The notes: generated from the letters alone by a model not told the origin. Positions 1-7,227 are shown, counted from the first letter of the stretch. The stretch is 64,000 nucleotides of DNA from Clostridiales bacterium (GCA_003525075.1 DQFO01000008.1:159047-223046), one strand, 5' to 3'. Made by a program: numbers and translations.

Positions 1-603
1 CTCTTCTATAATAATTTTTCTATCATATTTACTTGCATTTTCTATAGCAAGTTTTAATTCATTAACATCATTTGCCTTTTTTACTCCTACAGATGATCCT
101 GAATTTGATGGTTTTACAAACATTGGAAACTTTAGTTTTTCAATTATTTTTTCGAATTTTAATTCTTCATCTATACCATTTTCTCTAATATAATATTTAT
201 CATTTTTATAATAAATAACTATATATTTAGTTTGCTGAATTCCTACTTCTTTAAATATCATTTTTGAATAAACTTTATCCATTCCTACTGCAGAAGCTAA
301 TACACCACAACCAACATATGGAACTTTTAACATTTCTAACATTCCCTGTATTGTTCCGTCTTCACCTCCAATTCCATGTAAAATTGGAAATACTACATCT
401 AATTCTTTTAATGTCCATATTAAATTATATATTTCTTCTTTTTCTCCATTTTGTATTTCAAACCATTTTCCATATTCATTTATATAAATTTCATGTATTT
501 CATATTTTTCTTTATTTAAGTTTTCTAATATAGACTTCGCTGACATTATAGATACATCATGTTCAGTTGAAATCCCTCCATATATTATTCCTAATTTAAT
601 CAT
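1..603 (-). CDS. ddl: D-alanine--D-alanine ligase, 5' part only (runs off window)
   Basis: ATP-grasp ligase that joins two D-alanines for peptidoglycan precursors in the cytoplasm. The visible 201 residues start MIKLGIIYGGISTEHDVS, followed by the PILHGIGGEDG motif of the N-terminal substrate domain and then FVKPSNSGSSVGV, the start of the ATP-grasp region. The C-terminal catalytic half lies beyond position 1, so it is partial because of the window edge and not necessarily broken. The ATG at 601-603 is preceded by an AGAAAGGA ribosome binding site. The assignment rests on motif recognition; the D-lactate/D-serine ligase variants cannot be excluded without the C-terminal part. Confidence 0.9.
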   Translation of the reverse strand, partial: MIKLGIIYGGISTEHDVSIMSAKSILENLNKEKYEIHEIYINEYGKWFEIQNGEKEEIYNLIWTLKELDVVFPILHGIGGEDGTIQGMLEMLKVPYVGCGVLASAVGMDKVYSKMIFKEVGIQQTKYIVIYYKNDKYYIRENGIDEELKFEKIIEKLKFPMFVKPSNSGSSVGVKKANDVNELKLAIENASKYDRKIIIEE

Positions 604-694
604 TTAAATTTTCCTTTCTTAAAATATTCTTATTCAATTATATTATTTATTTTACCATATATAATAAAACAAACAAGAAAATTTTTATAAAAAA

Positions 695-738
695 ACGAGA
701 AAGCATATACCACAAAAATGTGATATACGCTTTCCCGT
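695..738 (-). terminator. Rho-independent terminator of the GC-rich cassette
   Basis: On the minus strand a stem of about 18 bp (arms 695-712 and 721-738, a few mismatches) is followed by a run of seven T. It lies 37 bp after the stop codon of the membrane-protein gene and ends its single-gene transcript. Confidence 0.85.
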
Positions 739-775
739 TAAGTTATCTTAGCATTTCTGCCAATCAAACTTTGCT

Positions 776-1354
776 TTAGGAATGAGAAGCCTTCTTCTTG
801 TTACGGAAAAAGAGCAGCGCCTTCCAGAAGCCAACGAACACAACGAACAGGAGTCCCCAGTAGATAGCCAGGGTGCAGTAACCAGTGAACAGAGTCGCCG
901 GCTTGTTCAGCTGCAGATACAGGGTACTACTCTCCAGGAGCATGTTCCAGCTGTATGCCGCAGAAGAAATAACTGCAAAGGCCATCACAACAGTGTTTTC
1001 AGAAAAGACCTTGATCTTGGCATGCTTCAGCCACTTGGTCTTCACGAAAACGTACAAGATATCGAGGACCGCTACCAGGACAAACAGCTTAGCGGAGACA
1101 AGGACTACATCCTTAGCCACGCCATCAGCATAGACAATACCTGTCAGCAGGTGGATATACTTGCTGCCATCCAGCAGCTTGCCAGACGCATAGTATGCGA
1201 ACTGGTTCATGAACATCATCGCGAAGATGTACTCCAGGCCTGTAACAAGGCTAGCGAGCAGTGCGTAGATCTCCGTAACCAGCAGGACAGCACCAGTAAA
1301 CTTGGCGGTCTCAGCGTTCATGAAGTTACGGTCGGACACGTTGTTGTGCATCAT
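776..1354 (-). CDS. Orphan polytopic membrane protein in a GC-rich single-gene cassette
   Basis: Function not recognised. The 192-residue product has about four hydrophobic segments (near residues 18-50, 75-103, 122-140 and 155-183) and a basic C-terminus (RNKKKASHS), so an integral membrane protein is expected. Base composition is strikingly unlike its neighbours: 28 of 60 bases are G or C at 781-840, against well under a third in flanking genes, and the codons used are GC-ending. The start ATG at 1352-1354 is set by GGAGGT six bases upstream. The gene has its own promoter (1451-1479), a structured leader and a terminator (695-738), so it is a self-contained unit. The composition suggests acquisition from a higher-GC donor. 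The long plus-strand open frame over the same DNA is a by-product of the high GC content. Confidence 0.75.
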   Translation of the reverse strand: MMHNNVSDRNFMNAETAKFTGAVLLVTEIYALLASLVTGLEYIFAMMFMNQFAYYASGKLLDGSKYIHLLTGIVYADGVAKDVVLVSAKLFVLVAVLDILYVFVKTKWLKHAKIKVFSENTVVMAFAVISSAAYSWNMLLESSTLYLQLNKPATLFTGYCTLAIYWGLLFVVFVGFWKALLFFRNKKKASHS

Positions 1355-1444
1355 AGTTGCACCTCCATAATTGTCTGGAGGTTTTGCACAGCCCCCCAGA
1401 AATTTACAAAACTTCTAAAGTTACTCTGTGCAAGAACTCAAGAT
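1355..1444 (-). promoter_or_regulatory. Structured 5' leader with alternative hairpins around the ribosome binding site
   Basis: On the minus-strand transcript, TTGCACAG/CTGTGCAA (arms 1426-1433 and 1384-1391) forms an outer stem, and CCTCCA/TGGAGG (arms 1376-1381 and 1362-1367) hides the GGAGG ribosome binding site. Alternatively TCTGGGGG (1393-1400) can pair over 8 bp with CCTCCAGA (1374-1381), which removes the anti-ribosome-binding-site arm and frees GGAGG. Two exclusive folds controlling translation are the layout of a translational riboswitch or RNA thermometer. The sequence matches no riboswitch class I recognise. Confidence 0.5.
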
Positions 1445-1450
1445 ATTATT

Positions 1451-1479
1451 ATTGTAACACATTTACATAATTTTGTCAA
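1451..1479 (-). promoter_or_regulatory. SigA-type promoter of the GC-rich cassette
   Basis: Minus strand TTGACA (1474-1479), 17-bp spacer, TACAAT (1451-1456). The -35 box is formed by the last codons of the penicillin-binding protein gene (Asp-Ile-Asp-Lys), and the spacer contains its stop codon at 1463-1465. Transcription should start near 1444 and give a leader of about 90 bases. Confidence 0.75.
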
Positions 1480-3247
1480 TATCAGCCTTGCTATCTAAAT
1501 ATGGTAAAACTTCACTTAAAATTTTTCCTCCAACAGGAGCTGCAACTCCACCACCTTGGTGTCCACCTTCTCCTGTTGGATTATATAAAGTTATTAAAAG
1601 TACTATTTGTGGATCATCTGTATTTGCGACACCACAAAATGACGTAACATATTTTCCAGTATTAACTCCATCTTCTGATGTTCCTGTTTTTCCACCAACT
1701 TGATATCCTTCTACTTTTGCATTTTTTCCTGTTCCTTCTGATACAACACTGTTCATCATGCTTAATACTTTTTCTGCATTTTCTTTCGAAATTATTTGTT
1801 CTCCTGTTTCAATTGGCATATCTTTTTTTTCACCTGTTTCACTATTTATAATACTTTTTACTATTCTCGGCTTTATATATGTCCCTTTATTGGCAATACT
1901 TGAAACTGCTGTTACCATTTGTAATGGTGTTATTTCAAATCTTTGCCCAAAACTAATTGTTGCCAATTCCACAGGTCCTGCTTTTTCTTCTTTTATGAAT
2001 ATACTATTTGCTTCTCCTGGTAATTTTATTCCAGTTTTATTAAACAGTCCAAATTTTCTTAAATATTCATAATATTTTGTTACACCTATTTTTTGACCTA
2101 GTCCTATAAATACTGGGTTACAAGAATTCATTAATGCTAATCTTAAACTTTCTGACCCATGTGGTCTATAATATCTCCAACATTTTATTCTTACTCCTGC
2201 AACTTCTATTCCTCCTGTGCAACAAAATTGTCCTTGTTTATCTATATCTGTTACTATTCCTTCTTCTAATGCTGCAGATGATGTTATTGTTTTAAAAACT
2301 GAACCTGGCTCATATGTATCTGATATTGCCTTATTTCTCCACATTTTTTGCATTGCTGTTGTTCTGTCTTGTGAATCTAGATTTTTCCATTCTGCTTTTT
2401 GTTCATCTGTATGTGGTTCATACGGGCTATTTAAGTCATATGCAGGATATGTTGCCATTGCTAAAATATCTCCATTTTTAGGATTCATAGCTATTATACT
2501 TCCACCATCTGTACAAACATTATCTATACACGCTTCTTCTAAATATTTTTCTACAATTGATTGTATTGTCATATCTATTGTTAATATTAAACTATTTCCA
2601 TCTATTGCTGAAATATATTCTTCATCTCCTAAACTTTCTCCTGCTGCATTTGTTTGTCTTTCAATCTTTCCATTTGTTCCTTTTAGTTCATCATTATATT
2701 TTGCTTCAATTCCATCTAATCCTTGATTATCATTTCCACAAAATCCAATTACTTGTGCTGCTAAATCTCCATATGGATAATATCTTTTAGAATCTTCATC
2801 AATATTTATCCCTCTTGTTATTTGATTTTCTTCCATCCATTTTCTTAATTCATCTGTTTTACTTTTTTCTACTTGCTTTACTATTGTTTCTATTGAGCTT
2901 CTTTTTTTTAGTCTTTTTAAAACTTTTTCATAATCTAATTCAAATATATCACTTAATGCTTTTGCTACTTTCTCTTTGTTTTCTTTTGATATATTTGTTG
3001 GATTTATTGTTACTGCTTCTACACTTGAACTCACTGCTAATTCATATTTTCCTGTTGCATCATATATTGTTCCTCTTTTTGCTGTTATTTTTCTACTTTG
3101 TGATTGTTGACTTGTTGCTTGATTATTCAATTCTGCTCCCCATACTAATTGAATATATCCTAATCTTGTTGTTAATAATAAAATTATTACTATTACTACA
3201 AATAGTCCATTTCTCATTTTCTTTTTGCTTGATAATGATATTGGCAT
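1463..3247 (-). CDS. Class B penicillin-binding protein (FtsI/SpoVD type), peptidoglycan transpeptidase
   Basis: Cross-links septal or spore peptidoglycan outside the membrane. The 594 residues show a basic N-terminus, one signal-anchor segment (about 13-36), a dimerisation domain (RKITAKRGTIYD near 52-63) and a transpeptidase domain with all three active-site motifs: Ser316-Val-Phe-Lys319, Ser375-Cys-Asn377 and Lys520-Thr-Gly. It ends shortly after the transpeptidase domain, with no PASTA repeats, so it is shorter than typical SpoVD and closer to FtsI/PbpB in layout. FtsI and SpoVD cannot be told apart from this alone because the usual neighbours (mraW/ftsL, mraY) are absent. The ATG at 3245-3247 follows AGAGGTGA and lies inside an unusual hairpin (3243-3273). 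A WXG100-like gene with its own terminator lies upstream. Confidence 0.88.
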   Translation of the reverse strand: MPISLSSKKKMRNGLFVVIVIILLLTTRLGYIQLVWGAELNNQATSQQSQSRKITAKRGTIYDATGKYELAVSSSVEAVTINPTNISKENKEKVAKALSDIFELDYEKVLKRLKKRSSIETIVKQVEKSKTDELRKWMEENQITRGINIDEDSKRYYPYGDLAAQVIGFCGNDNQGLDGIEAKYNDELKGTNGKIERQTNAAGESLGDEEYISAIDGNSLILTIDMTIQSIVEKYLEEACIDNVCTDGGSIIAMNPKNGDILAMATYPAYDLNSPYEPHTDEQKAEWKNLDSQDRTTAMQKMWRNKAISDTYEPGSVFKTITSSAALEEGIVTDIDKQGQFCCTGGIEVAGVRIKCWRYYRPHGSESLRLALMNSCNPVFIGLGQKIGVTKYYEYLRKFGLFNKTGIKLPGEANSIFIKEEKAGPVELATISFGQRFEITPLQMVTAVSSIANKGTYIKPRIVKSIINSETGEKKDMPIETGEQIISKENAEKVLSMMNSVVSEGTGKNAKVEGYQVGGKTGTSEDGVNTGKYVTSFCGVANTDDPQIVLLITLYNPTGEGGHQGGGVAAPVGGKILSEVLPYLDSKADIDKIM

Positions 3248-3273
3248 AAAATCACCTCTTTTGATTTTATGCC
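3243..3273 (-). promoter_or_regulatory. Perfect 12-bp hairpin enclosing ribosome binding site and start codon of the PBP gene
   Basis: GGCATAAAATCA and TGATTTTATGCC are perfect complements separated by seven bases. On the minus-strand mRNA the loop is AAAGAGG, the core of the ribosome binding site, and the ATG start is inside the 3' arm. Such a fold would be expected to limit initiation unless it is melted or displaced. Confidence 0.6.
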
Positions 3274-3287
3274 TTTCTAAATAAAAA

Positions 3288-3312
3288 AAGAATAGATCTT
3301 ATGTCTATTCTT
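3288..3312 (-). terminator. Terminator after the WXG100-like gene
   Basis: Minus strand AAGAATAGA ... TCTATTCTT (9-bp stem, 7-base loop) followed by a T run. It separates the WXG100-like gene from the downstream penicillin-binding protein gene. Confidence 0.8.
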
Positions 3313-3320
3313 AATTTTTT

Positions 3321-3935
3321 TTACTTTGTTGTATTTAATTTTTCTGCTTTTTCAATTTGTTCTCTGTCTTTATTCATTAATTCTACAAATTGAGATTCTA
3401 CATTGTCTAATACTTGTTTAAATGAACTTACTAAATTTCTAAATTGTGATCTAAATTCATCTGCACCATCACATTGTAATATTATTTGTTCTACAGTTTT
3501 TTGCATTAAATCCATAAGTTCTTTTGCTGAACGAAAATCTGATACGATTTCTGTTTGATATGGATCAACTTCTGATTGTAAGTATCTCATTCCTACATCA
3601 TTAAATATTTGGATTTCTTGGATACTTTTATATCCTTCTTTTCTTGCTGTTGCAACATTTTGTTGTATGTCTATTCCAGAGAAGTCATTAGCAATAGCAT
3701 CAAACATGTATGGTATTTGGGATACTATTACTTCTAAGAATTTATTAAATTGTGGTGCTAATTCATTGAATTTGCTTACTAATTCATTATATCTTTTACC
3801 ATACCAATGTGTATGCATTTCTGCAACTTGTTTATATACGTCTAATATTCTATCATTTATTTCTAATGCTGTATTTCTTATTTTGTTTGCTTGATTTGGT
3901 ATGCTTTCATAATCTATTTTCAATGGTGAACTCAT
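3321..3935 (-). CDS. WXG100-like (ESX-type) helical protein with C-terminal extension
   Basis: The first 95 residues of this 204-residue protein look like a WXG100 helical hairpin: amphipathic helix, Trp44-Tyr-Gly46 turn (HWYGKRYNEL), second helix, then AIANDFSGID where family members often carry an Ala-x-x-Tyr-x-x-x-Asp/Glu export signal. Residues about 100-200 are again all helical and may be a second, degenerate copy. Known WXG100 proteins are substrates or partners of type VII (ESX/Ess) secretion; no EssC-type ATPase is in this window. The ATG is preceded by AAGGAGGT. The upstream Gly-rich/coiled-coil gene ends 19 bp before, so the two are probably co-transcribed. Family membership is inferred from pattern; the function is not known. 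Confidence 0.55.
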   Translation of the reverse strand: MSSPLKIDYESIPNQANKIRNTALEINDRILDVYKQVAEMHTHWYGKRYNELVSKFNELAPQFNKFLEVIVSQIPYMFDAIANDFSGIDIQQNVATARKEGYKSIQEIQIFNDVGMRYLQSEVDPYQTEIVSDFRSAKELMDLMQKTVEQIILQCDGADEFRSQFRNLVSSFKQVLDNVESQFVELMNKDREQIEKAEKLNTTK

Positions 3936-3954
3936 TTTTTACCTCCTTATTACA

Positions 3955-4878
3955 TTATTTTTTATTTAATGCATCTATTTTTTGTTGTATTTTATCTAAT
4001 TTAGCCTGTGCATCTTCATATTGTTTTGTAATTTTATCATGACTTGCATTATCTGTTTTTAAACGACTTTCCATACGTTCATAATTTTCTTGATATTTAT
4101 CTACATTCTTTTTAGCTGTATAAACTGTTTCCATATTATATTTTTCTGCCGCTTCCTTTGATGCTCTCCATTCCTTTTCAGCATCATTTGCAGTTTTAGA
4201 TGCATCATAAGTTGTTTTTTTACGCTCTAAATCTTTTTGTGCTTCTGCCAATTGAACTTGTAATGTTGCTAATTGATTAGTTTTATCTGCAGCATTTTGC
4301 TGTTGACCATTTGCATTATTAAGCTCTGCTTGTCCATTATTCCCTTTCTTTCCATCTTCAGTTATATTACCTTGCAAATTCGCCTTATCTCCAGTTAGAA
4401 TAGTTTCAACCTCTTCTGTACCAGCTGTAGCAGTTTCTTTTTCATCTGGTTTAGCTTTTATTCCAAAAAATCCCAAAGCTGAAGTTAAAAATGTATGTAC
4501 ACAATCAACAGCTTTCTCACCAAATGCTTCATCTATTGTTGGACCAACTACTTTTCCTACAACGAATGCACCAGTAGTACCAATCATTCCTCCGCCTAGT
4601 GTAGACGCAACTGTTGTACTTACAAAAGTTTTTACAACAAAAGCTCCTGTATCTACAGCTGTTTGTGCAATCCAACCAGTTAATCCATACACATCCTTTT
4701 CATCAAAGCCATCTGACAAATCGATACCAACATTCCCTAATATAGAATTTGTAGTATTTTTGACCATATTAACAGCCCCACTTACTATTGGAACTGAAAA
4801 AGCCCTTATTGCTCCTACAATAAAACCAGTTCCCTCATTTAATTTTTGTTTCACATCAATTGTAATACTACAAATCAA
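3955..4878 (-). CDS. Gly-rich hydrophobic plus coiled-coil protein, start uncertain, possibly 5'-truncated
   Basis: Not recognised as a known family. Residues 15-135 contain alternating hydrophobic, Gly/Thr/Val-rich segments of the kind found in pore-forming or membrane-inserting domains, residues 140-195 are a Gln/Asn/Glu-rich linker, and 195-307 form a highly charged coiled coil. The open frame begins at a TTG (4876-4878) with no ribosome binding site. That TTG overlaps the T tract of the terminator of the upstream RelA-like gene, so the natural start is either further in (for example the Met at MVKNTT) or has been lost. It is followed after 19 bp by the WXG100-like gene, which suggests a shared operon and perhaps a shared secretion-related role. 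It could be the C-terminal remnant of a longer polymorphic toxin-like protein; that is inference. Confidence 0.5.
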   Translation of the reverse strand: MICSITIDVKQKLNEGTGFIVGAIRAFSVPIVSGAVNMVKNTTNSILGNVGIDLSDGFDEKDVYGLTGWIAQTAVDTGAFVVKTFVSTTVASTLGGGMIGTTGAFVVGKVVGPTIDEAFGEKAVDCVHTFLTSALGFFGIKAKPDEKETATAGTEEVETILTGDKANLQGNITEDGKKGNNGQAELNNANGQQQNAADKTNQLATLQVQLAEAQKDLERKKTTYDASKTANDAEKEWRASKEAAEKYNMETVYTAKKNVDKYQENYERMESRLKTDNASHDKITKQYEDAQAKLDKIQQKIDALNKK

Positions 4879-4907
4879 AAAATCCCTAGGAAATAATTTC
4901 CTAAGGA
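4877..4907 (-). terminator. Terminator of the RelA/SpoT-like gene
   Basis: Minus strand stem of 11 bp (arms 4897-4907 and 4883-4893, one G-T pair) with a three-base loop, followed by six T (4877-4882). It overlaps the first codon of the downstream open frame. Confidence 0.85.
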
Positions 4908-4914
4908 TAAAGGA

Positions 4915-5916
4915 TTACTGTTTATTCACAAAGCTTTGTGAAAGATGCCGAATTTCAAAAATATCAGGTTGCGATGCTCCAATTCTGTCTTCTTTTTCAG
5001 AATTTCCATAGAACCCACTGATATGAAGCTGTGTAAAATCTGTGATTTTAAAAGCCTCATTTATCAGCAAATCAATATCTGTTAATTCTTCCGTTGTATG
5101 ACCACCTGTTTTCTTGTAAACTTCATGGCTTGCTTTTCCGCTTTCAGCTTCTTCCTCCATTTTTTGAGATTTCAGTTGAATTTCAATTTGTGCACCAGGG
5201 ATATTAGTAGAATATGCTGTTATTGACAAGGTAAATTGCAATGCTTTATATCCATTTTCTTTGGGATGATGGATATAGTCTTTTATTTTTGACTCATCAA
5301 TAAAAAATGGCGTATCCATAATTTCTGCAACAACTTTTTTATCAGCCTCCATAATTTCAGTGCTTTCTTCTACCCACTTTTTGAATTCTCTTGCCATTTT
5401 AATGTTTCGAATAACCAAAACATTATTAATGGTATCAAAAATATGCTCGATCATTTCTTCAATTTCTTCTTCAGAAGCATCATTAAAGATGATTCCTTTT
5501 ATTCCAAAACGATCTCGAATACTTGTTGAGAGATTCATATTTGCTTTGCGCAAAATTTTTGTGAGTTCGCTTTCAAATGATTTGCATCTTGCAATCAGTT
5601 CAATACAAGTTGTTTTCCCATCAACAGAATTCATCCACAAAATGAGATACATTATTGTTTTCAACAAGTAACTCGTTTCATTTTTCATCTTAATGGTCAT
5701 TTTTCTGTAGTTAATACAGCCTCTCAAACCATCAAGAAAAAGATAAAACTGTTTTGAATCTTCTTCAGGTACTTCCAGATCGGTCAACAAATCGTATTCT
5801 TTTTGAGCCCAACTCAAAATATCATTCGATTGTTGTGCTGCTTGTAAGTGTTTTTCTTTGAGTTTTAATACTGTTTCCTCAGATAGTGGTGAATATTTTT
5901 CTGTACTCCGCGTCAT
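4915..5916 (-). CDS. Divergent RelA/SpoT-type (p)ppGpp synthetase-domain protein
   Basis: 333 residues with a helical N-terminal region (1-125) and a RelA_SpoT nucleotidyltransferase-like domain (about 125-265) without the hydrolase, TGS or ACT domains of long Rel proteins. Recognisable motifs are RDRFGIKGI (135-142), IKDYIHHPKENGYKALQF (211-228) and EIQLKSQKMEEEAESG (245-260), equivalent to the DLIGIR, KDYI.NPK.NGYQSLH and EIQIRT...AE.G motifs. The catalytic-type Glu245 is kept, but several usual residues are replaced (Arg to Lys twice, SLH to ALQ), so activity or substrate may differ. Small alarmone synthetases make (p)ppGpp; toxSAS relatives are toxins. AGAAAGG lies directly against the ATG at 5923 and 9 bases before the ATG at 5914-5916, which is therefore chosen. 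GC is about 35 % (21/60 at 5581-5640), above the neighbours. It has its own promoter and terminator. Confidence 0.7.
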   Translation of the reverse strand: MTRSTEKYSPLSEETVLKLKEKHLQAAQQSNDILSWAQKEYDLLTDLEVPEEDSKQFYLFLDGLRGCINYRKMTIKMKNETSYLLKTIMYLILWMNSVDGKTTCIELIARCKSFESELTKILRKANMNLSTSIRDRFGIKGIIFNDASEEEIEEMIEHIFDTINNVLVIRNIKMAREFKKWVEESTEIMEADKKVVAEIMDTPFFIDESKIKDYIHHPKENGYKALQFTLSITAYSTNIPGAQIEIQLKSQKMEEEAESGKASHEVYKKTGGHTTEELTDIDLLINEAFKITDFTQLHISGFYGNSEKEDRIGASQPDIFEIRHLSQSFVNKQ

Positions 5917-5960
5917 GAATTTCATCCTTTCTACTTACGTATTTACGCAATTATGTAAAT

Positions 5961-5989
5961 ATTATACCATAAATTCTAAAAAAAGTATA
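5961..5989 (-). promoter_or_regulatory. Promoter of the RelA/SpoT-like gene
   Basis: Minus strand TATACT (5984-5989), 17-bp spacer, perfect TATAAT (5961-5966). Just downstream, ATTTAC...GTAAAT (5941-5960) forms a 6-bp inverted repeat that could be an operator. Confidence 0.6.
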
Positions 5990-6011
5990 GCATTTACTTC
6001 TAAAAAGTGAT

Positions 6012-6029
6012 ATAATTCAAGCGAATTAT
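6012..6029. repeat. Inverted repeat ATAATTC-4-GAATTAT before cobW-family gene
   Basis: Perfect 7-bp arms separated by AAGC, about 30 bp upstream of the CobW-family start and overlapping a TATAAT-like sequence (6011-6016). A repressor site is possible; CobW-family GTPases are often Zur-controlled, but the sequence is not a recognised Zur box. Confidence 0.35.
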
Positions 6030-6060
6030 AATGGTTTAAGCCAAAAAGGAGGAATTTTAA

Positions 6061-7182
6061 ATGAAAACTGTGCCAATTACATTATTAACAGGATACTTAG
6101 GAGCTGGAAAAACAACTCTTATAAATCATATTTTAAATAATCAAGATGGTTACAAAGTTGCTGTAATTGTTAATGATATTGGAGAAGTAAATATAGATGC
6201 ATCTTTAATAGGAAAAGGTGGTATTGTTACTGAAACAAATGATAGCCTTGTTCCTTTACAAAATGGTTGTATTTGTTGTACTTTAAAAGTTGATTTAATG
6301 CAACAAATTGTTGATTTAGTTAAAACAGGAAATTTTGATTATATATTAATAGAAGCTAGTGGAATTTGTGAACCTATTCCAATTGCTCAAACAATAACTG
6401 TTTTACAAGATTCTACAAAACAATATGGATTACCTAAAATTTGTAGATTAGACAATGTCGTTTCTGTTGTTGATGCTTTAAGATTAAGAGATGAATTCAA
6501 TTGTGGTGAAGAACTTGAAAAAGATGAAATTGATGGTGAAGATATTGAAAATTTATTAATTCAGCAAATTGAATTCTGTAATACTTTGATTTTAAACAAA
6601 GTTGATGAACTTTCTAAAAATGAACTTGAAAAAGTTAAAGCTGTTGTAAAAAAATTACAACCAAGTGCAAAAATAATAGAAACAAATTATTCAGATGTTG
6701 ATTTTAGAGAAATTATGAACACAAAAGCTTTTGATTTCGAAAAAGCTTCACTTTCAGCTGGTTGGGCTCAAGAATTAGATAAAACTGAGGAAGAAGCTGA
6801 AGAAGGTGAAACTGAAGAGTATGGAATTGGAACTTTTGTATATTATAGAAGAAAACCTTTAGTTGAATCAAAATTCCATAATTTCGTTAATTCATTACCA
6901 AGAAATATAATTAGATGTAAAGGTATTGTTTGGTTTGAGAATGATGATGAAATGTCATATGTTTTTGAACAAGCTGGAAAACAAACTGGAGTTTATGAAG
7001 CTGGCGAATGGATTGCTACTTTCCCATTAAAAGATCAACAAGCATTTAGAAAAGCTAATTCTGATTTAGAAAGAGACTGGGATGAAGAAGTTGGAGATAG
7101 AATGGTTAAACTTGTTTTCATTGGTCAAAAAATGGATAAAAAAGCAATTTGCGAAGAACTTGATAAATGTTTAGCAAAATAA
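6061..7182 (+). CDS. CobW/P47K-family metal-chaperone GTPase
   Basis: G3E-family GTPase thought to deliver metal ions (zinc or cobalt) to client proteins. It shows a Walker A loop GYLGAGKTT (11-19), the metal-binding Cys70-Ile-Cys-Cys73 signature, the guanine-specificity motif NKVD (near 180), an acidic linker (EEEAEEGETEE, about 240-252) and a C-terminal CobW_C domain (from about 255). Length, 373 residues, is normal for the family. The ATG follows AAAAAGGAGGA. It is transcribed alone, divergently from the RelA-like gene, and ends in a hairpin terminator. The metal is not evident from sequence. Confidence 0.88.
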   Translation: MKTVPITLLTGYLGAGKTTLINHILNNQDGYKVAVIVNDIGEVNIDASLIGKGGIVTETNDSLVPLQNGCICCTLKVDLMQQIVDLVKTGNFDYILIEASGICEPIPIAQTITVLQDSTKQYGLPKICRLDNVVSVVDALRLRDEFNCGEELEKDEIDGEDIENLLIQQIEFCNTLILNKVDELSKNELEKVKAVVKKLQPSAKIIETNYSDVDFREIMNTKAFDFEKASLSAGWAQELDKTEEEAEEGETEEYGIGTFVYYRRKPLVESKFHNFVNSLPRNIIRCKGIVWFENDDEMSYVFEQAGKQTGVYEAGEWIATFPLKDQQAFRKANSDLERDWDEEVGDRMVKLVFIGQKMDKKAICEELDKCLAK

Positions 7183-7192
7183 TTTACTATAT

Positions 7193-7222
7193 AAAGTCAC
7201 TTTAAATTAAAGTGACTTTTTT
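7193..7222 (+). terminator. Terminator of the CobW-family gene
   Basis: AAAGTCACTTTA/AAAGTGACTTT stem, 4-base loop, T run on the plus strand. Confidence 0.85.
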
Positions 7223-7227
7223 ATAAA

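Noticed and set aside
782..1498. 238-residue plus-strand open frame across the GC-rich cassette
   Set aside because: No ribosome binding site, low-complexity-free but unlike any protein, and it runs antisense to a gene with promoter, ribosome binding site and terminator; long antisense frames are expected in GC-richer DNA.
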